Source: Clostridium sp. (GTDB lineage Bacteria > Bacillota > Clostridia > Oscillospirales > Acutalibacteraceae). From it: a DNA stretch of 62,466 nt. The notes under the pieces are model-generated. The model was given only the letters and a program-made list of their open reading frames with translations. It had not been told where the DNA came from and made no database searches. The stretch lies in contig JAMPGU010000009.1 of NCBI GenBank assembly GCA_023663865.1, positions 1 through 62,466 on the forward strand, written 5' to 3'. Numbering within the stretch: the stretch's first letter is position 1; every line of letters begins with the position of its first letter. Both the position numbers and the translations under genes were made by a program. Positions 54,880 to 62,466 of this stretch are shown here, one piece after another.

Positions 54880-55845
54880 TTAATTTTCCTGCCAGATATC
54901 TACTTCTTTGTCCTGCGGATTAACATCTTCCATCCCAAGACTGATCATAAGATCCTTAGCAGCATTATATCCCATTTTTTTCTGCCTGTTATTCATAGCC
55001 GCAGTTTCAACAATCACTGCCAAATTACGTCCGGGTGTAATCGGTACAGTCATTGCCGGTACTCTGACGCCAAGAATGTTTGCATATTCATTATCAAGCC
55101 CCAGTCTGTCATAAGCTTTTGTCGAATCCCAGGTTTCCAGCTGAATCACCATATCAATTTTTTCACTTGGTTTAACAGCACCCATACCGAATATTCGTCT
55201 GGCATCAATAATGCCTATACCTCTAAGCTCCACAAAATGACGAATGTTGCTTGGAGAATTGCCACGCAATGTTTTATCACTGATTTTTCTGATTTCCACA
55301 GCATCATCAGCAATAAGTCTGTGACCTCTTTTAATCAGCTCAATTGCCGCTTCACTCTTACCTGCGCCACTGTCTCCTGTAATGAGTACACCCTCACCAT
55401 AAACCTCAACAAGCACACCATGTCTTGTGATTCTCGGTGCAAGCTCTCTGTTCAGATAAGCAATTAATGCAGCCAAAAACGGAGAGGTTTCCTCCGCAGT
55501 TTTCAGCAAAGGAATTTCATATTTTTTACAGGCCTCTATAAAATAATCCGGAATATCAAGACCCCTTGTAATTACTGCTGCAGCCGGCTTGAGACCAAGC
55601 CAGTAGCCAAGAGCCTTTTTTCTTTCCTCATCATTCATATTCAGCAAAAAGCCCAGCTCAGTCCAGCCAAGAATTTGTATTCTTAGCGGATCAAAATAAT
55701 CTGTATAGCCTGTCAAAACGATACCCGGTCTGTTTATTTCCGATGTGGTTATCAGAATTTCACCTGCATCCTTTGGCAGATAAACAATATCCAAATTGTG
55801 TGCATCAATGATTTTTTCCAGAGATACAGAATATTCCTGCGACAT
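54880..55845 (-). CDS. hprK: HPr kinase/phosphorylase
   Basis: 321 aa; AAGGAGG before the ATG. Phosphorylates HPr on Ser46 in response to fructose-1,6-bisphosphate, controlling carbon catabolite repression. N-terminal domain to about 130, then HGVLVEVYGEGVLITGDSGAGKSEAA (P-loop) and the HprK signature VELRGIGIIDARRIFGMGAV. First gene of a six-gene operon ending in dnaE; its allosteric activator is made by the product of pfkA next downstream. Confidence 0.96.
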   Translation of the reverse strand: MSQEYSVSLEKIIDAHNLDIVYLPKDAGEILITTSEINRPGIVLTGYTDYFDPLRIQILGWTELGFLLNMNDEERKKALGYWLGLKPAAAVITRGLDIPDYFIEACKKYEIPLLKTAEETSPFLAALIAYLNRELAPRITRHGVLVEVYGEGVLITGDSGAGKSEAAIELIKRGHRLIADDAVEIRKISDKTLRGNSPSNIRHFVELRGIGIIDARRIFGMGAVKPSEKIDMVIQLETWDSTKAYDRLGLDNEYANILGVRVPAMTVPITPGRNLAVIVETAAMNNRQKKMGYNAAKDLMISLGMEDVNPQDKEVDIWQEN

Positions 55846-55876
55846 AGCAATACCTCCTTAATACATATACGTTTCT

Positions 55877-55905
55877 ATTATAAAATATAAAAAATCCATT
55901 ATCAA
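55877..55905 (-). promoter_or_regulatory. Promoter of the hprK operon
   Basis: Minus-strand TTGATA (55900-55905), 17 bp, TATAAT (55877-55882), about 32 bp upstream of hprK. Confidence 0.75.
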
Positions 55906-55953
55906 GTTATTTTTCCAAATAGTTAAATAAATATAAAAAATATGCACCCTGCA

Positions 55954-55982
55954 TTTACATATTGAACGATTTATGATAAAAT
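55954..55982 (+). promoter_or_regulatory. Promoter of the GT4 glycosyltransferase
   Basis: TTTACA (55954-55959), 17 bp, TAAAAT (55977-55982), 42 bp before the TTG start. Confidence 0.65.
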
Positions 55983-56023
55983 GTCTAAAAATATAACAGA
56001 CAGAAATTGAGGTTATATATACT

Positions 56024-57205
56024 TTGGATAAAAAATTAAAGGTTGGTATCGGCAGTGATGCCTTTCCGCCAACGACAGATGGTATCAGCAACGTAGCACA
56101 GAGCTATGCCTATGAAATAAATAAGAATCTGGGCAAGGCTGTTGTTATTACGCCTAAAAATCCGAATCAGCAGGATTATAAATATGATTACGAAATTTTC
56201 AGGTATAAAAGCTGGTGGGTACCCTCAAAAGAGGGTTACAGTGTGGGATGGCCCTTCAAGGATGAACTTCATCAGGCCATCATTGATATGAATTTCGATA
56301 TTCTGCATTCCCACGCCCCCCTGGCAACCAGCTATTATTTCAGACGTGTTGTTGAAAAAAAGAAAATTCCTGTAGTCCTTACATATCACACAAAATATGA
56401 ATATGATATTGACAGGCGTGTACCTACCAAGCCGGCAAGAAATTTTGCATATAATTTTCTTCTCAACAATATCAATGCTGCTGACGAAGTATGGGTAACC
56501 AGCGAGGGTACTGCGGACAGCCTGAAAAAAATAGGCTATCAGGGTGATTATATTGTTATGCCTAACGGCTGTGATTTGCCGGTAATGCATGTTTCTGCAA
56601 GCGATAAAGCTATGATAAAAAGGAAGCATAATGTACCTGAAGATGTCCCTGTTTTTCTTTACTCAGGCAGAATGATTTGGTACAAAAACATCAAGCTTAT
56701 TCTTGATGCCTGTGTTAAGCTGAAAAGAGACGGAAAAAGGTTCAAGCTGATTATGCTTGGCTTTGGTGCAGACGAAAATGCAATAAAACATTACATAAAG
56801 AAAAACGGATTGAGCAGTGATATTATCTGGACAGGCAAAATACTGGACAGACAGGAAATTCAGGGCTATTACGGCATATCCGATATTCTGCTGTTTCCGT
56901 CCGTATTTGATACCAACGGACTTGTGGTAAGAGAAGCAGCTGCTTGCGCTACCCCCAGCCTGCTGGTACGAAACAGCTGTGCCTCCGAAGGCATCACAGA
57001 CGGCGAAACAGGATTTTTATGTATGGAAAGTGCACATTCTGTAGCAAGCACGCTGGCTAAAATTATGGATAATAAAGAGCTTCTGAGACGTGTAGGCAAA
57101 AATGCACAGAGCCATATATATATCAGCTGGGAGGATGCCGTTCAAAAGGCATATAACAGATACCAAATCGTCATTGATAACTTCAATAAAAAGAATTTTA
57201 AGTAA
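56024..57205 (+). CDS. GT4-family glycosyltransferase
   Basis: 393 aa from a TTG; GAGG lies 11 bases upstream, a loose spacing. GT-B fold: acceptor half with DGISNVAQSYA and LHSHAPLATSYYF; donor half with FLYSGRMIWYKNIKLILDA and the E-x7-E region DTNGLVVREAAACATP followed by TDGETGFL. Resembles clostridial glycolipid or diglucosyl-diacylglycerol synthases; no membrane helix, so peripheral. Divergent from hprK. Acceptor not certain. Confidence 0.85.
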   Translation: MDKKLKVGIGSDAFPPTTDGISNVAQSYAYEINKNLGKAVVITPKNPNQQDYKYDYEIFRYKSWWVPSKEGYSVGWPFKDELHQAIIDMNFDILHSHAPLATSYYFRRVVEKKKIPVVLTYHTKYEYDIDRRVPTKPARNFAYNFLLNNINAADEVWVTSEGTADSLKKIGYQGDYIVMPNGCDLPVMHVSASDKAMIKRKHNVPEDVPVFLYSGRMIWYKNIKLILDACVKLKRDGKRFKLIMLGFGADENAIKHYIKKNGLSSDIIWTGKILDRQEIQGYYGISDILLFPSVFDTNGLVVREAAACATPSLLVRNSCASEGITDGETGFLCMESAHSVASTLAKIMDNKELLRRVGKNAQSHIYISWEDAVQKAYNRYQIVIDNFNKKNFK

Positions 57206-57232
57206 ATCAAATTTATACACGCAATTATACAC

Positions 57233-57276
57233 AAAGCCATTCTACGCTAAAGCTATAGCATAGAATGGCTTTTTAT
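57233..57276 (+). terminator. Terminator of the glycosyltransferase gene
   Basis: AAAGCCATTCTA and TAGAATGGCTTT (12 bp, with an inner GCTA/TAGC stem), then TTTTTATT. Confidence 0.9.
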
Positions 57277-57317
57277 TCTGCATTTATTCAGCCGTCAGTC
57301 TATAAATTGCTAAAACT

Positions 57318-57346
57318 TTGACAACGGCATAGCGAAATGGTACACT
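57318..57346 (+). promoter_or_regulatory. Promoter of the third GPH transporter
   Basis: TTGACA (57318-57323), 17 bp, TACACT (57341-57346), 28 bp before the ATG. Confidence 0.78.
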
Positions 57347-57374
57347 GGAATTATAAATATAAAGGAGAATAATT

Positions 57375-59009
57375 ATGGGCGAAAAAATCAAAAAGGCCTT
57401 AGGAATAAAAGGCGATTTTAAATCAACAATAGTCCCCATGATGAATTACAGCTATGCCAATATGTTTATCGGCGGTGCCGGTTACATAATCAGTATGTAT
57501 TTCACTATATTTTTAACCGACGTTGTAAATCTGTCTCTCAAGCAAGCCGGTATCGTTGTAATGCTTGCTACGGTTTGGGATGCTGTTACAGACCCGGTTA
57601 TGGGTATTATTACAGACCGTACCCGTTCCAAATACGGCAAACACAGAAAATATCTGCTGCTGGGCATTCCTGTTTTGCTTATCTCCTATTCTCTGCTGTG
57701 GAACAGCTTTGGTCTTAACGGTACAGGAAATCCGAAGGCTGCAATGATTTACTACGTGCTGGTTTATATGCTCTATAAAACTGCATTTACGATTATCAGC
57801 GTTCCCCACACTGCAATGCTTCCCGAGCTTGCACCGGAATACGATTTGCGCACCCAGTATAACTCTGTAGGTTATTTATTCAATTCAGCAGGTATGGTTC
57901 CGTCATTTGGCTTGGCAGTATTAATCCTTGCCCTTTTCGGCTCAAACGGAACGCTCACCTCCGCATCACGCACACCTTTTCTTATCATCGGAATTGTGCT
58001 GGCAGTATTTTATTCTGTTTCGGTATTTATAACCTTTAAAACAACCCGAGAGCCCAGCTCGATGAACAATACTGTTGAGAAGCTTGACATCCGCTATATC
58101 ATACGTGAATACGTACTGGTATTCAAAAACAAATCCTTCCGCCAGTATTTCTTTATGAGTGTTGCCTATCAATTTGCTACCGGATTTTATAACAATTCAA
58201 AGGTATACTATATAAAATATCTTGCAAACCAGTACAGCAAATACGCCATTTTCAATGCCGTGGCTGGTGTTGCTGAAGCGGCTGCCTTCCCGCTCAACTA
58301 TGAGCTCACCATAAAATACGGCAAGAAAAAGTGCGGAAATATTGTTACACCTCTTATGGTTGCCGGTCTTGCTATCGGTCTGTTTATGCAGCAGAATAAC
58401 GGCGGCTCCCTATCCTTTTTGTGGGTTGCACTTATGATGCTCAGTATGATTTTATACCCCTTTGGTATGTCGGGACTTGGCTTTGTATCCAGCAATATTT
58501 TCCCCGATATCACAGATGTTGATGAGCTGATAACAGGACGCCGCAGAGAAGGTGTTATCGCAACCTTCAGCACACTTATAAAGAAAAGCATCAGCGGTGT
58601 TATGGCAGCCATGGTAGGCTTTACACTGCAGGGCTTCGGACTTGTGACAGGTGACAAGGTATCAGAATATGAAACTGCCACAGGAAATCTTTTTGCGCAA
58701 AGCACAAGTGCCATTTTCGGCGTGCGTATCTGCGTGGCAATTATTCCGATTATTGCAGCTGTGATATCCTTAATCTTATTAAGAAACTTTAAAATGACAA
58801 AGGATGATCACACAATGATAAGAGCAGCTATTGCACTCAAGCATAAATATGGCTCTGTGTCACTTACGCCGGAGCAAATTGAACGCTGTGAAGCAATATC
58901 TGGTCAGCGTTTTGACAAAACATGGCTTGGAAGCGGTAACGCAAACAGTACACATACACTTGAAACAAATGAGGATGGAGAATACACCATTCTCGCAGAA
59001 AAGGAGTAA
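57375..59009 (+). CDS. GPH-family (MFS) glycoside transporter
   Basis: 544 aa; AAAGGAG before the ATG. About 12 membrane segments; signature VWDAVTDPVMGIITDRTRSKYGKHRKYLLLG near residue 60. The C-terminal 70 residues after the last helix are soluble and charged (KHKYGSVSLTPEQIERCEAI), longer than in the other two GPH proteins here. Co-transcribed with the HEYGH membrane protein, which starts 3 bp after its stop. Substrate unknown. Confidence 0.9.
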   Translation: MGEKIKKALGIKGDFKSTIVPMMNYSYANMFIGGAGYIISMYFTIFLTDVVNLSLKQAGIVVMLATVWDAVTDPVMGIITDRTRSKYGKHRKYLLLGIPVLLISYSLLWNSFGLNGTGNPKAAMIYYVLVYMLYKTAFTIISVPHTAMLPELAPEYDLRTQYNSVGYLFNSAGMVPSFGLAVLILALFGSNGTLTSASRTPFLIIGIVLAVFYSVSVFITFKTTREPSSMNNTVEKLDIRYIIREYVLVFKNKSFRQYFFMSVAYQFATGFYNNSKVYYIKYLANQYSKYAIFNAVAGVAEAAAFPLNYELTIKYGKKKCGNIVTPLMVAGLAIGLFMQQNNGGSLSFLWVALMMLSMILYPFGMSGLGFVSSNIFPDITDVDELITGRRREGVIATFSTLIKKSISGVMAAMVGFTLQGFGLVTGDKVSEYETATGNLFAQSTSAIFGVRICVAIIPIIAAVISLILLRNFKMTKDDHTMIRAAIALKHKYGSVSLTPEQIERCEAISGQRFDKTWLGSGNANSTHTLETNEDGEYTILAEKE

Positions 59010-59012
59010 ATT

Positions 59013-59513
59013 ATGGATATCATTGACATCACAAAGAAAGAACCTGATCCCCGCGAAAAATCTCTGAAAAATGCTGTTAAAGGCTTCCTGTTTTATCTTG
59101 TTCAGTGGACATGGGGATTGCCTGTTAATCTTGTGGGAGGCATTATTTTCCTGTTTTGCACAATTGTAAAAAAGAGACGCTGGCAGCACTTCGGATATTC
59201 TTACATCGTCTATCTTCCTTGGAACAGCGGCGGACTTTCACTGGGATTATTTATATTCATAAAGGATAAACATAAAAACAAGGTGTGGACCTATAACACC
59301 CGCATTCACGAATACGGGCATACCTGGCAGTGCCTGATTTTAGGACCGCTCTATTATTTAGTAATCGCAATTCCATCCGCAATTTGGTGCAATTTCTTTG
59401 AAGGCTACAGAAAGAAAAACAACGTGTCCTACTATAAGCTTTACTGCGAAGCCTGGGCAAACGCCTTTGGGCAAAAATTTTCCAAAATGAAAATGAAGCT
59501 TAATACCAAATAA
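59013..59513 (+). CDS. Membrane protein with HEYGH metalloprotease-like motif, unknown
   Basis: 166 aa. AAGGAG of its ribosome site lies in the last codons of the transporter, so translation is coupled. Two or three hydrophobic segments (GLPVNLVGGIIFLFCTIV, LGPLYYLVIAIPSAIWCNFF). RIHEYGHTWQ in the middle fits the HExxH zinc signature and is next to a membrane helix, as in membrane-embedded proteases. A late EAWAN (residues of about 148-152) could supply a third ligand. No family recognised; proteolytic activity is inference. Confidence 0.72.
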   Translation: MDIIDITKKEPDPREKSLKNAVKGFLFYLVQWTWGLPVNLVGGIIFLFCTIVKKRRWQHFGYSYIVYLPWNSGGLSLGLFIFIKDKHKNKVWTYNTRIHEYGHTWQCLILGPLYYLVIAIPSAIWCNFFEGYRKKNNVSYYKLYCEAWANAFGQKFSKMKMKLNTK

Positions 59514-59515
59514 CA

Positions 59516-59556
59516 CATAAAAAAATCTGTTATCGAAAAAACAATAACAGATTTCT
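59516..59556. terminator. Bidirectional terminator
   Basis: AAATCTGTTAT...ATAACAGATTT (11-bp stem); seven T on the minus strand, a weaker TTTCTT on the plus strand. Between convergent genes. Confidence 0.82.
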
Positions 59557-59566
59557 TGATTCCATA

Positions 59567-59986
59567 TTAATATAAAGTCTTTGATAAAATGAAGCAAATC
59601 CAAAGTGCAATTACAAAAAATCCCTCGGCAGGTATTGCCAGCTTTGTATAAGGGCATTTCCAGCCCTTGTCAACACAAAGGAATATAGACCTGGTTACAA
59701 AAACAGTGGTAGAAAAGAACAAACCTCCTGCAAGAGAATAAACAGGCGTTTTCAGTGCCAAGGTTAAATAAAGAAGAAATGCACCCAGTGCAAAGGATAT
59801 ACCGCCATAGTACACTCTGATTTCTGTCTTTCCGGCATTATCAACCGGTTTGACGGAAAAGCTTTCAGCATTTTTAACAGGGTTGCAGATAAATACAACT
59901 GCCATTGCGAAGAAATACCCCACTAAACCTATAACCGCTACACTTGCGGGGATATTTGCCATAAACACAGCTTTGATTGTTTCCAT
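59567..59986 (-). CDS. DUF4345-like four-helix membrane protein
   Basis: 139 aa. Four hydrophobic segments; VVFICNPVKNAESFSV after helix 1 and YYGGISFALGAFLLYL in helix 2 are like DUF4345 proteins. Function unknown. AAGGAG before the ATG, own consensus promoter, monocistronic. Confidence 0.65.
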   Translation of the reverse strand: METIKAVFMANIPASVAVIGLVGYFFAMAVVFICNPVKNAESFSVKPVDNAGKTEIRVYYGGISFALGAFLLYLTLALKTPVYSLAGGLFFSTTVFVTRSIFLCVDKGWKCPYTKLAIPAEGFFVIALWICFILSKTLY

Positions 59987-60019
59987 AAATTTTACTCCTT
60001 ATAATGTATTTGTAATTTC

Positions 60020-60048
60020 ATTATATAGAGCAAGCAAACATCCGTCAA
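60020..60048 (-). promoter_or_regulatory. Promoter of the DUF4345-like gene
   Basis: Minus-strand TTGACG (60043-60048), 17 bp, TATAAT (60020-60025). Confidence 0.8.
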
Positions 60049-60093
60049 CACAAATTCACGTTTATAGACACTCGGCACATATTGCACACTGTT

Positions 60094-60129
60094 TTCGACT
60101 TTCGTCTGTTATTGTCGAAAAATGTCGAA
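60094..60129 (+). promoter_or_regulatory. Spo0A boxes
   Basis: Two perfect TGTCGAA boxes in direct orientation at 60113-60119 and 60123-60129, exactly 10 bp apart, ending 6 bp before the -35 at 60136. A third, inverted 6-of-7 copy (AGTCGAA) lies at 60094-60100. This matches the arrangement of Spo0A-activated sigma-A promoters. Confidence 0.72.
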
Positions 60130-60135
60130 AATGTT

Positions 60136-60165
60136 TTGACAAAAGGTATGATAGTATGTTACTAT
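60136..60165 (+). promoter_or_regulatory. Promoter of the secreted anchored protein
   Basis: TTGACA (60136-60141), 18 bp, TACTAT (60160-60165). TGTTACT/AGTAACA (60157-60163, 60174-60180) form a stem across the -10 and early leader. Confidence 0.62.
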
Positions 60166-60196
60166 TTTATTAAAGTAACAAAAGGGTGGTGTCGGC

Positions 60197-61198
60197 TTGA
60201 TTCGTACAGGAAGAACTCTAACAATGTGTAGATTTGCTGTCGGAATCCTGCTGACACTTTTCATTTTATCTACCAATATCCACGCTTACGCATTAAACTA
60301 CAATTTGGTGGAAAGTGAATACAATGGCTGGATGGAAACAGATGACATTACCTTATATAATGACAATTATATTTCCGGCTCACTGAAGAAAATTGTTGAC
60401 CACGAAAACGGATGCGTTTATATCTATTTTCAGATATATGACAATCGGCTGGAGGATACCTCCTTTGATAATGCGGTTATCAGCTTTGATATTATGAATG
60501 ATATAAATGAATATCACTTTTCCGTAAATCACAGTGGGTTTATAAATACAAATACGAATGAGAAGCAAGCCATTGAGCTGGCACAGAATTTTGAACTAAA
60601 CAGCAGCTTTTTCACCGGATTTATTGGCTTTGAATTGAAGAACAAACAGGACCGGCAGCTGGACAGCATAATCAAATGCTCCTATACCTGCGGGCACAGC
60701 GAAGCATGCACTTTGTTTGAAAATGTACCTATCTATATGTATGTAGAGCCGGAAACGACTACTGTAAAAAGCACAAGTGAAAGAACCACCAAAGCAAAAA
60801 ACAGCTCAGGAATAAATTCAAATAAGAGCAAGGTTAACTCTACATCTGCAAAGAGCAAGGCAACAAGTGATAAATCTAAAAAGGCTTCCTCAACTAAATT
60901 TTCAGGTTCAGGCAAAATTTACACAACAAATAACAGCAGTAGCAGCACGGAAACAGAAACAACTGAAAAAACATCATCCGGTGAAGTCCGTTCATATAAT
61001 AATACCGGAACTACAGAGATGTCCCCGTCTGCCAAGGCTATATTAATATCTGCTGTTGTTATTGCTCTCGTGGGTATTATATTCATCATAGTCGCTGTTA
61101 CATCAAAAGCAAAGAAGAAGCAATCCGATGACAGCACGGATAATAATACAGATGATAATAACGAATTTGAAACAACAAATTCTCAAATCAAGGATTAG
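60197..61198 (+). CDS. Secreted, membrane-anchored Ser/Thr-rich protein, probable Spo0A target
   Basis: 333 aa from a TTG after AAAGGGTGG; an ATG nine codons later is an alternative. Signal peptide (CRFAVGILLTLFILSTNIHAYA), a beta-rich extracellular domain of about 150 aa with a Cys pair (CSYTCGHSEAC), a long Ser/Thr/Lys-rich stalk (about 185-275), one membrane helix (AILISAVVIALVGIIFIIVAV) and an Asp/Asn-rich cytosolic tail. Looks like a surface-displayed domain on a flexible stem. No family recognised. Preceded by two Spo0A boxes. Confidence 0.78.
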   Translation: MIRTGRTLTMCRFAVGILLTLFILSTNIHAYALNYNLVESEYNGWMETDDITLYNDNYISGSLKKIVDHENGCVYIYFQIYDNRLEDTSFDNAVISFDIMNDINEYHFSVNHSGFINTNTNEKQAIELAQNFELNSSFFTGFIGFELKNKQDRQLDSIIKCSYTCGHSEACTLFENVPIYMYVEPETTTVKSTSERTTKAKNSSGINSNKSKVNSTSAKSKATSDKSKKASSTKFSGSGKIYTTNNSSSSTETETTEKTSSGEVRSYNNTGTTEMSPSAKAILISAVVIALVGIIFIIVAVTSKAKKKQSDDSTDNNTDDNNEFETTNSQIKD

Positions 61199-61640
61199 CA
61201 ACATTAATATATTTATCAGTCATAACAATCATTTCAATATCTTTATTAATACAATTATACCATAATATCAAAGTTATATCAACCCTTTATATCTACTGTA
61301 AACATTAGTTATTCGCCAATATCCTATCATTCTTTCCATTATGAATAATTTTTCAAATTATTTTTGTTACTATTTGCCATCTAAATAAACAATATATATG
61401 AGTGCGGCAACAAGCAGCACTGTTAGCCCATTTAAGTGGGTGTAAAAATTGTATCGTAAAAATGAAGAATCAATTGATGTAAAAGATGTGCTTGAGACAA
61501 AAAGATTAGTTCTCATAAAGTCAACATTCACCGCATCTAACCACAACATTACCCGATTGGCATTAGGAATCAAAGATAAGCAAGGTGACATAACACGAAT
61601 TGCTACTTTACTAAGAATACCATAAATCCTATACGCTAAG
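61199..61640. other. AT-rich interval with a weak 58-codon frame
   Basis: No well-supported gene. A plus-strand frame 61449-61625 (TTG start, reading DVLETKRLVLIKSTFTASNH near its middle) has plausible amino-acid use but no clear ribosome site; it may be a gene fragment. Confidence 0.3.
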
Positions 61641-61676
61641 CCCCCCTGTCTCTGAATTGAGATGGGGGATTTTTCT
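61641..61676 (+). terminator. Intrinsic terminator
   Basis: CCCCC...TCTC, loop TGAATT, GAGA...GGGGG with one bulge, followed by ATTTTTCT. First terminator downstream of the secreted anchored protein on the plus strand. Confidence 0.7.
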
Positions 61677-61688
61677 ATGCCACAAATT

Positions 61689-62466
61689 CTATTTGCTCTC
61701 TATAATCATTAACAATTCATTCTCCAGTGATTTCGATAACTTATTTAAATTTACATTTTTACATACTTGTTGTCTTTGATTCATATTATCTGTAATCATA
61801 TTCATAATATAATCATCGTTCGGAAAATAATGCCGAATAGAATATTTATATTTTGCGATAGTGATATCATTATATATAAAGATTCTCTCAATTGGATTTA
61901 TATCAATGATTTCCGAAAAAGTTTTGTCGGCAGTAGCAATATACTGTAAAAAAATCCGATTATCTTTCATTAAGGCTGCCATTTCAGCCAGAGCATCCAG
62001 CAGATGAAATAGATCCCAAGACATACCTTCTATTTTATTCAAAATAGCATTAGATTTTATTTGCACCTTTTGAAAAAATGCTCTGACCTTTTGATGTTAT
62101 TTTTGAAGTACAAGTATGCTAATACTGTTAAATACTCAAAGTATACGCCTAATTCTTTATTGCAAAATTCAATTAAATCAATAAGTTTTTTCTCGGCACT
62201 CTTTTTGCTTTTAAAATTAATTGTGTATGTTTTTAATAATAGACAGTAAATTGATTTTGCACGTTTTTCACAATCCCTCTCTTTTCTGCTCTTTTGCATC
62301 AAATTGAACATATTACCTGCATCTTCATAGTCTGATAAAATAGGAAACTTATGGTCAATGTTTATTCCGTCAGATAGTCTTCTCAGCAAGGCATAATAAA
62401 CGAGGCAATCCTTTAGCTGAGGTGTCGTAACGAAGTATTGGTTTCTCGTGGTAATTGCCTGTAATA
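61689..62466 (-). pseudogene. Frameshifted helical protein gene, 5' end beyond the window
   Basis: Two overlapping frames form one protein. The upstream frame is open to the window edge and ends at 62057 (ERSEHFFKRCK-like end: SEHFFKRCK). The second, from 62066 to 61689, continues as VQIKSNAILNKIEG and ends ENELLMIIESK. Adding one T to the T6 run at 62073-62078 joins them as SEHFFQKVQIKSNAI. About 258 aa are visible, rich in Leu, Lys, Asn and predicted helical (possibly TPR-like). No family recognised. Very AT-rich compared with neighbours. Could also be a phase-variable gene or a sequencing error. Confidence 0.6.

Noticed and set aside
61370..61591. 73-codon minus-strand frame
   Set aside because: No ribosome site, composition poor, and the opposite strand reads more protein-like; not supported.

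Overview
The window looks like chromosomal DNA of a low-GC, spore-forming, Gram-positive gut clostridium, most likely Ruminococcaceae/Oscillospiraceae. The reasons are: the spoIVB-spo0A pair; the complete S10-spc-alpha ribosomal cluster in Firmicutes order; HPr kinase with a ROK glucokinase; an archaeal-type IMP cyclohydrolase (PurO) inside a pur cluster; several GPH-family sugar transporters; a GH3 glucosidase; and leucine-rich-repeat surface proteins, one ending in a dockerin-like module. Sigma-A promoters are strong and almost all have 17-bp spacers. Nearly all core genes lie on the minus strand. No tRNA, rRNA or CRISPR array was seen.

Layout. 1-3.8 kb: two related secreted repeat proteins flanking a small XRE regulator. 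3.9-8.1 kb: an iron-dependent alcohol dehydrogenase, a sialidase-like protein and a GPH transporter. 8.4-11.4 kb: a MacB-like permease and membrane-fusion protein with no adjacent ATPase. 11.5-15.7 kb: purE-purM-purN-purO-purD. 15.8-25.7 kb: LRR-dockerin protein, GH3 enzyme, zinc-ribbon membrane protein, a second GPH transporter, an aroQ-efp unit with a CD1247-like protein and a lipoprotein, rpsU and gtrA. 25.8-27.8 kb: a decayed mobile-element polyvalent protein (MuF-C plus ADP-ribosyltransferase domains). 27.9-43.5 kb: the ribosomal cluster from rplQ back to rpsJ, with secY, adk, map, infA and rpoA, driven by a near-perfect promoter and a leader of about 310 nt containing an intrinsic terminator. 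43.8-46.4 kb: spo0A, spoIVB, and a divergent pair made of a 29-codon hydrophobic peptide gene and an XRE regulator. 46.5-55.9 kb: hprK-glk-murB-rapZ-whiA-dnaE, then pfkA with its own promoter. 56-61.2 kb: a GT4 glycosyltransferase, a third GPH transporter with a HEYGH membrane protein, a DUF4345-like protein, and a secreted membrane-anchored protein preceded by two Spo0A boxes. 61.2-62.5 kb: poorly coding DNA and the C-terminal part of a frameshifted unknown gene.

How it fits together. The window combines translation and secretion, purine synthesis, a carbon-sensing operon (HPr kinase, glucokinase and, next in line, phosphofructokinase) and glycan import and hydrolysis. Accessory material is inserted between these blocks. 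The least ordinary items are: the 46.1-46.45 kb divergent peptide/XRE unit, where two copies of the same operator each occupy the spacer of one of two back-to-back promoters; the Spo0A-box promoter at 60.1 kb; the structured S10 leader; and the polyvalent-protein remnant.
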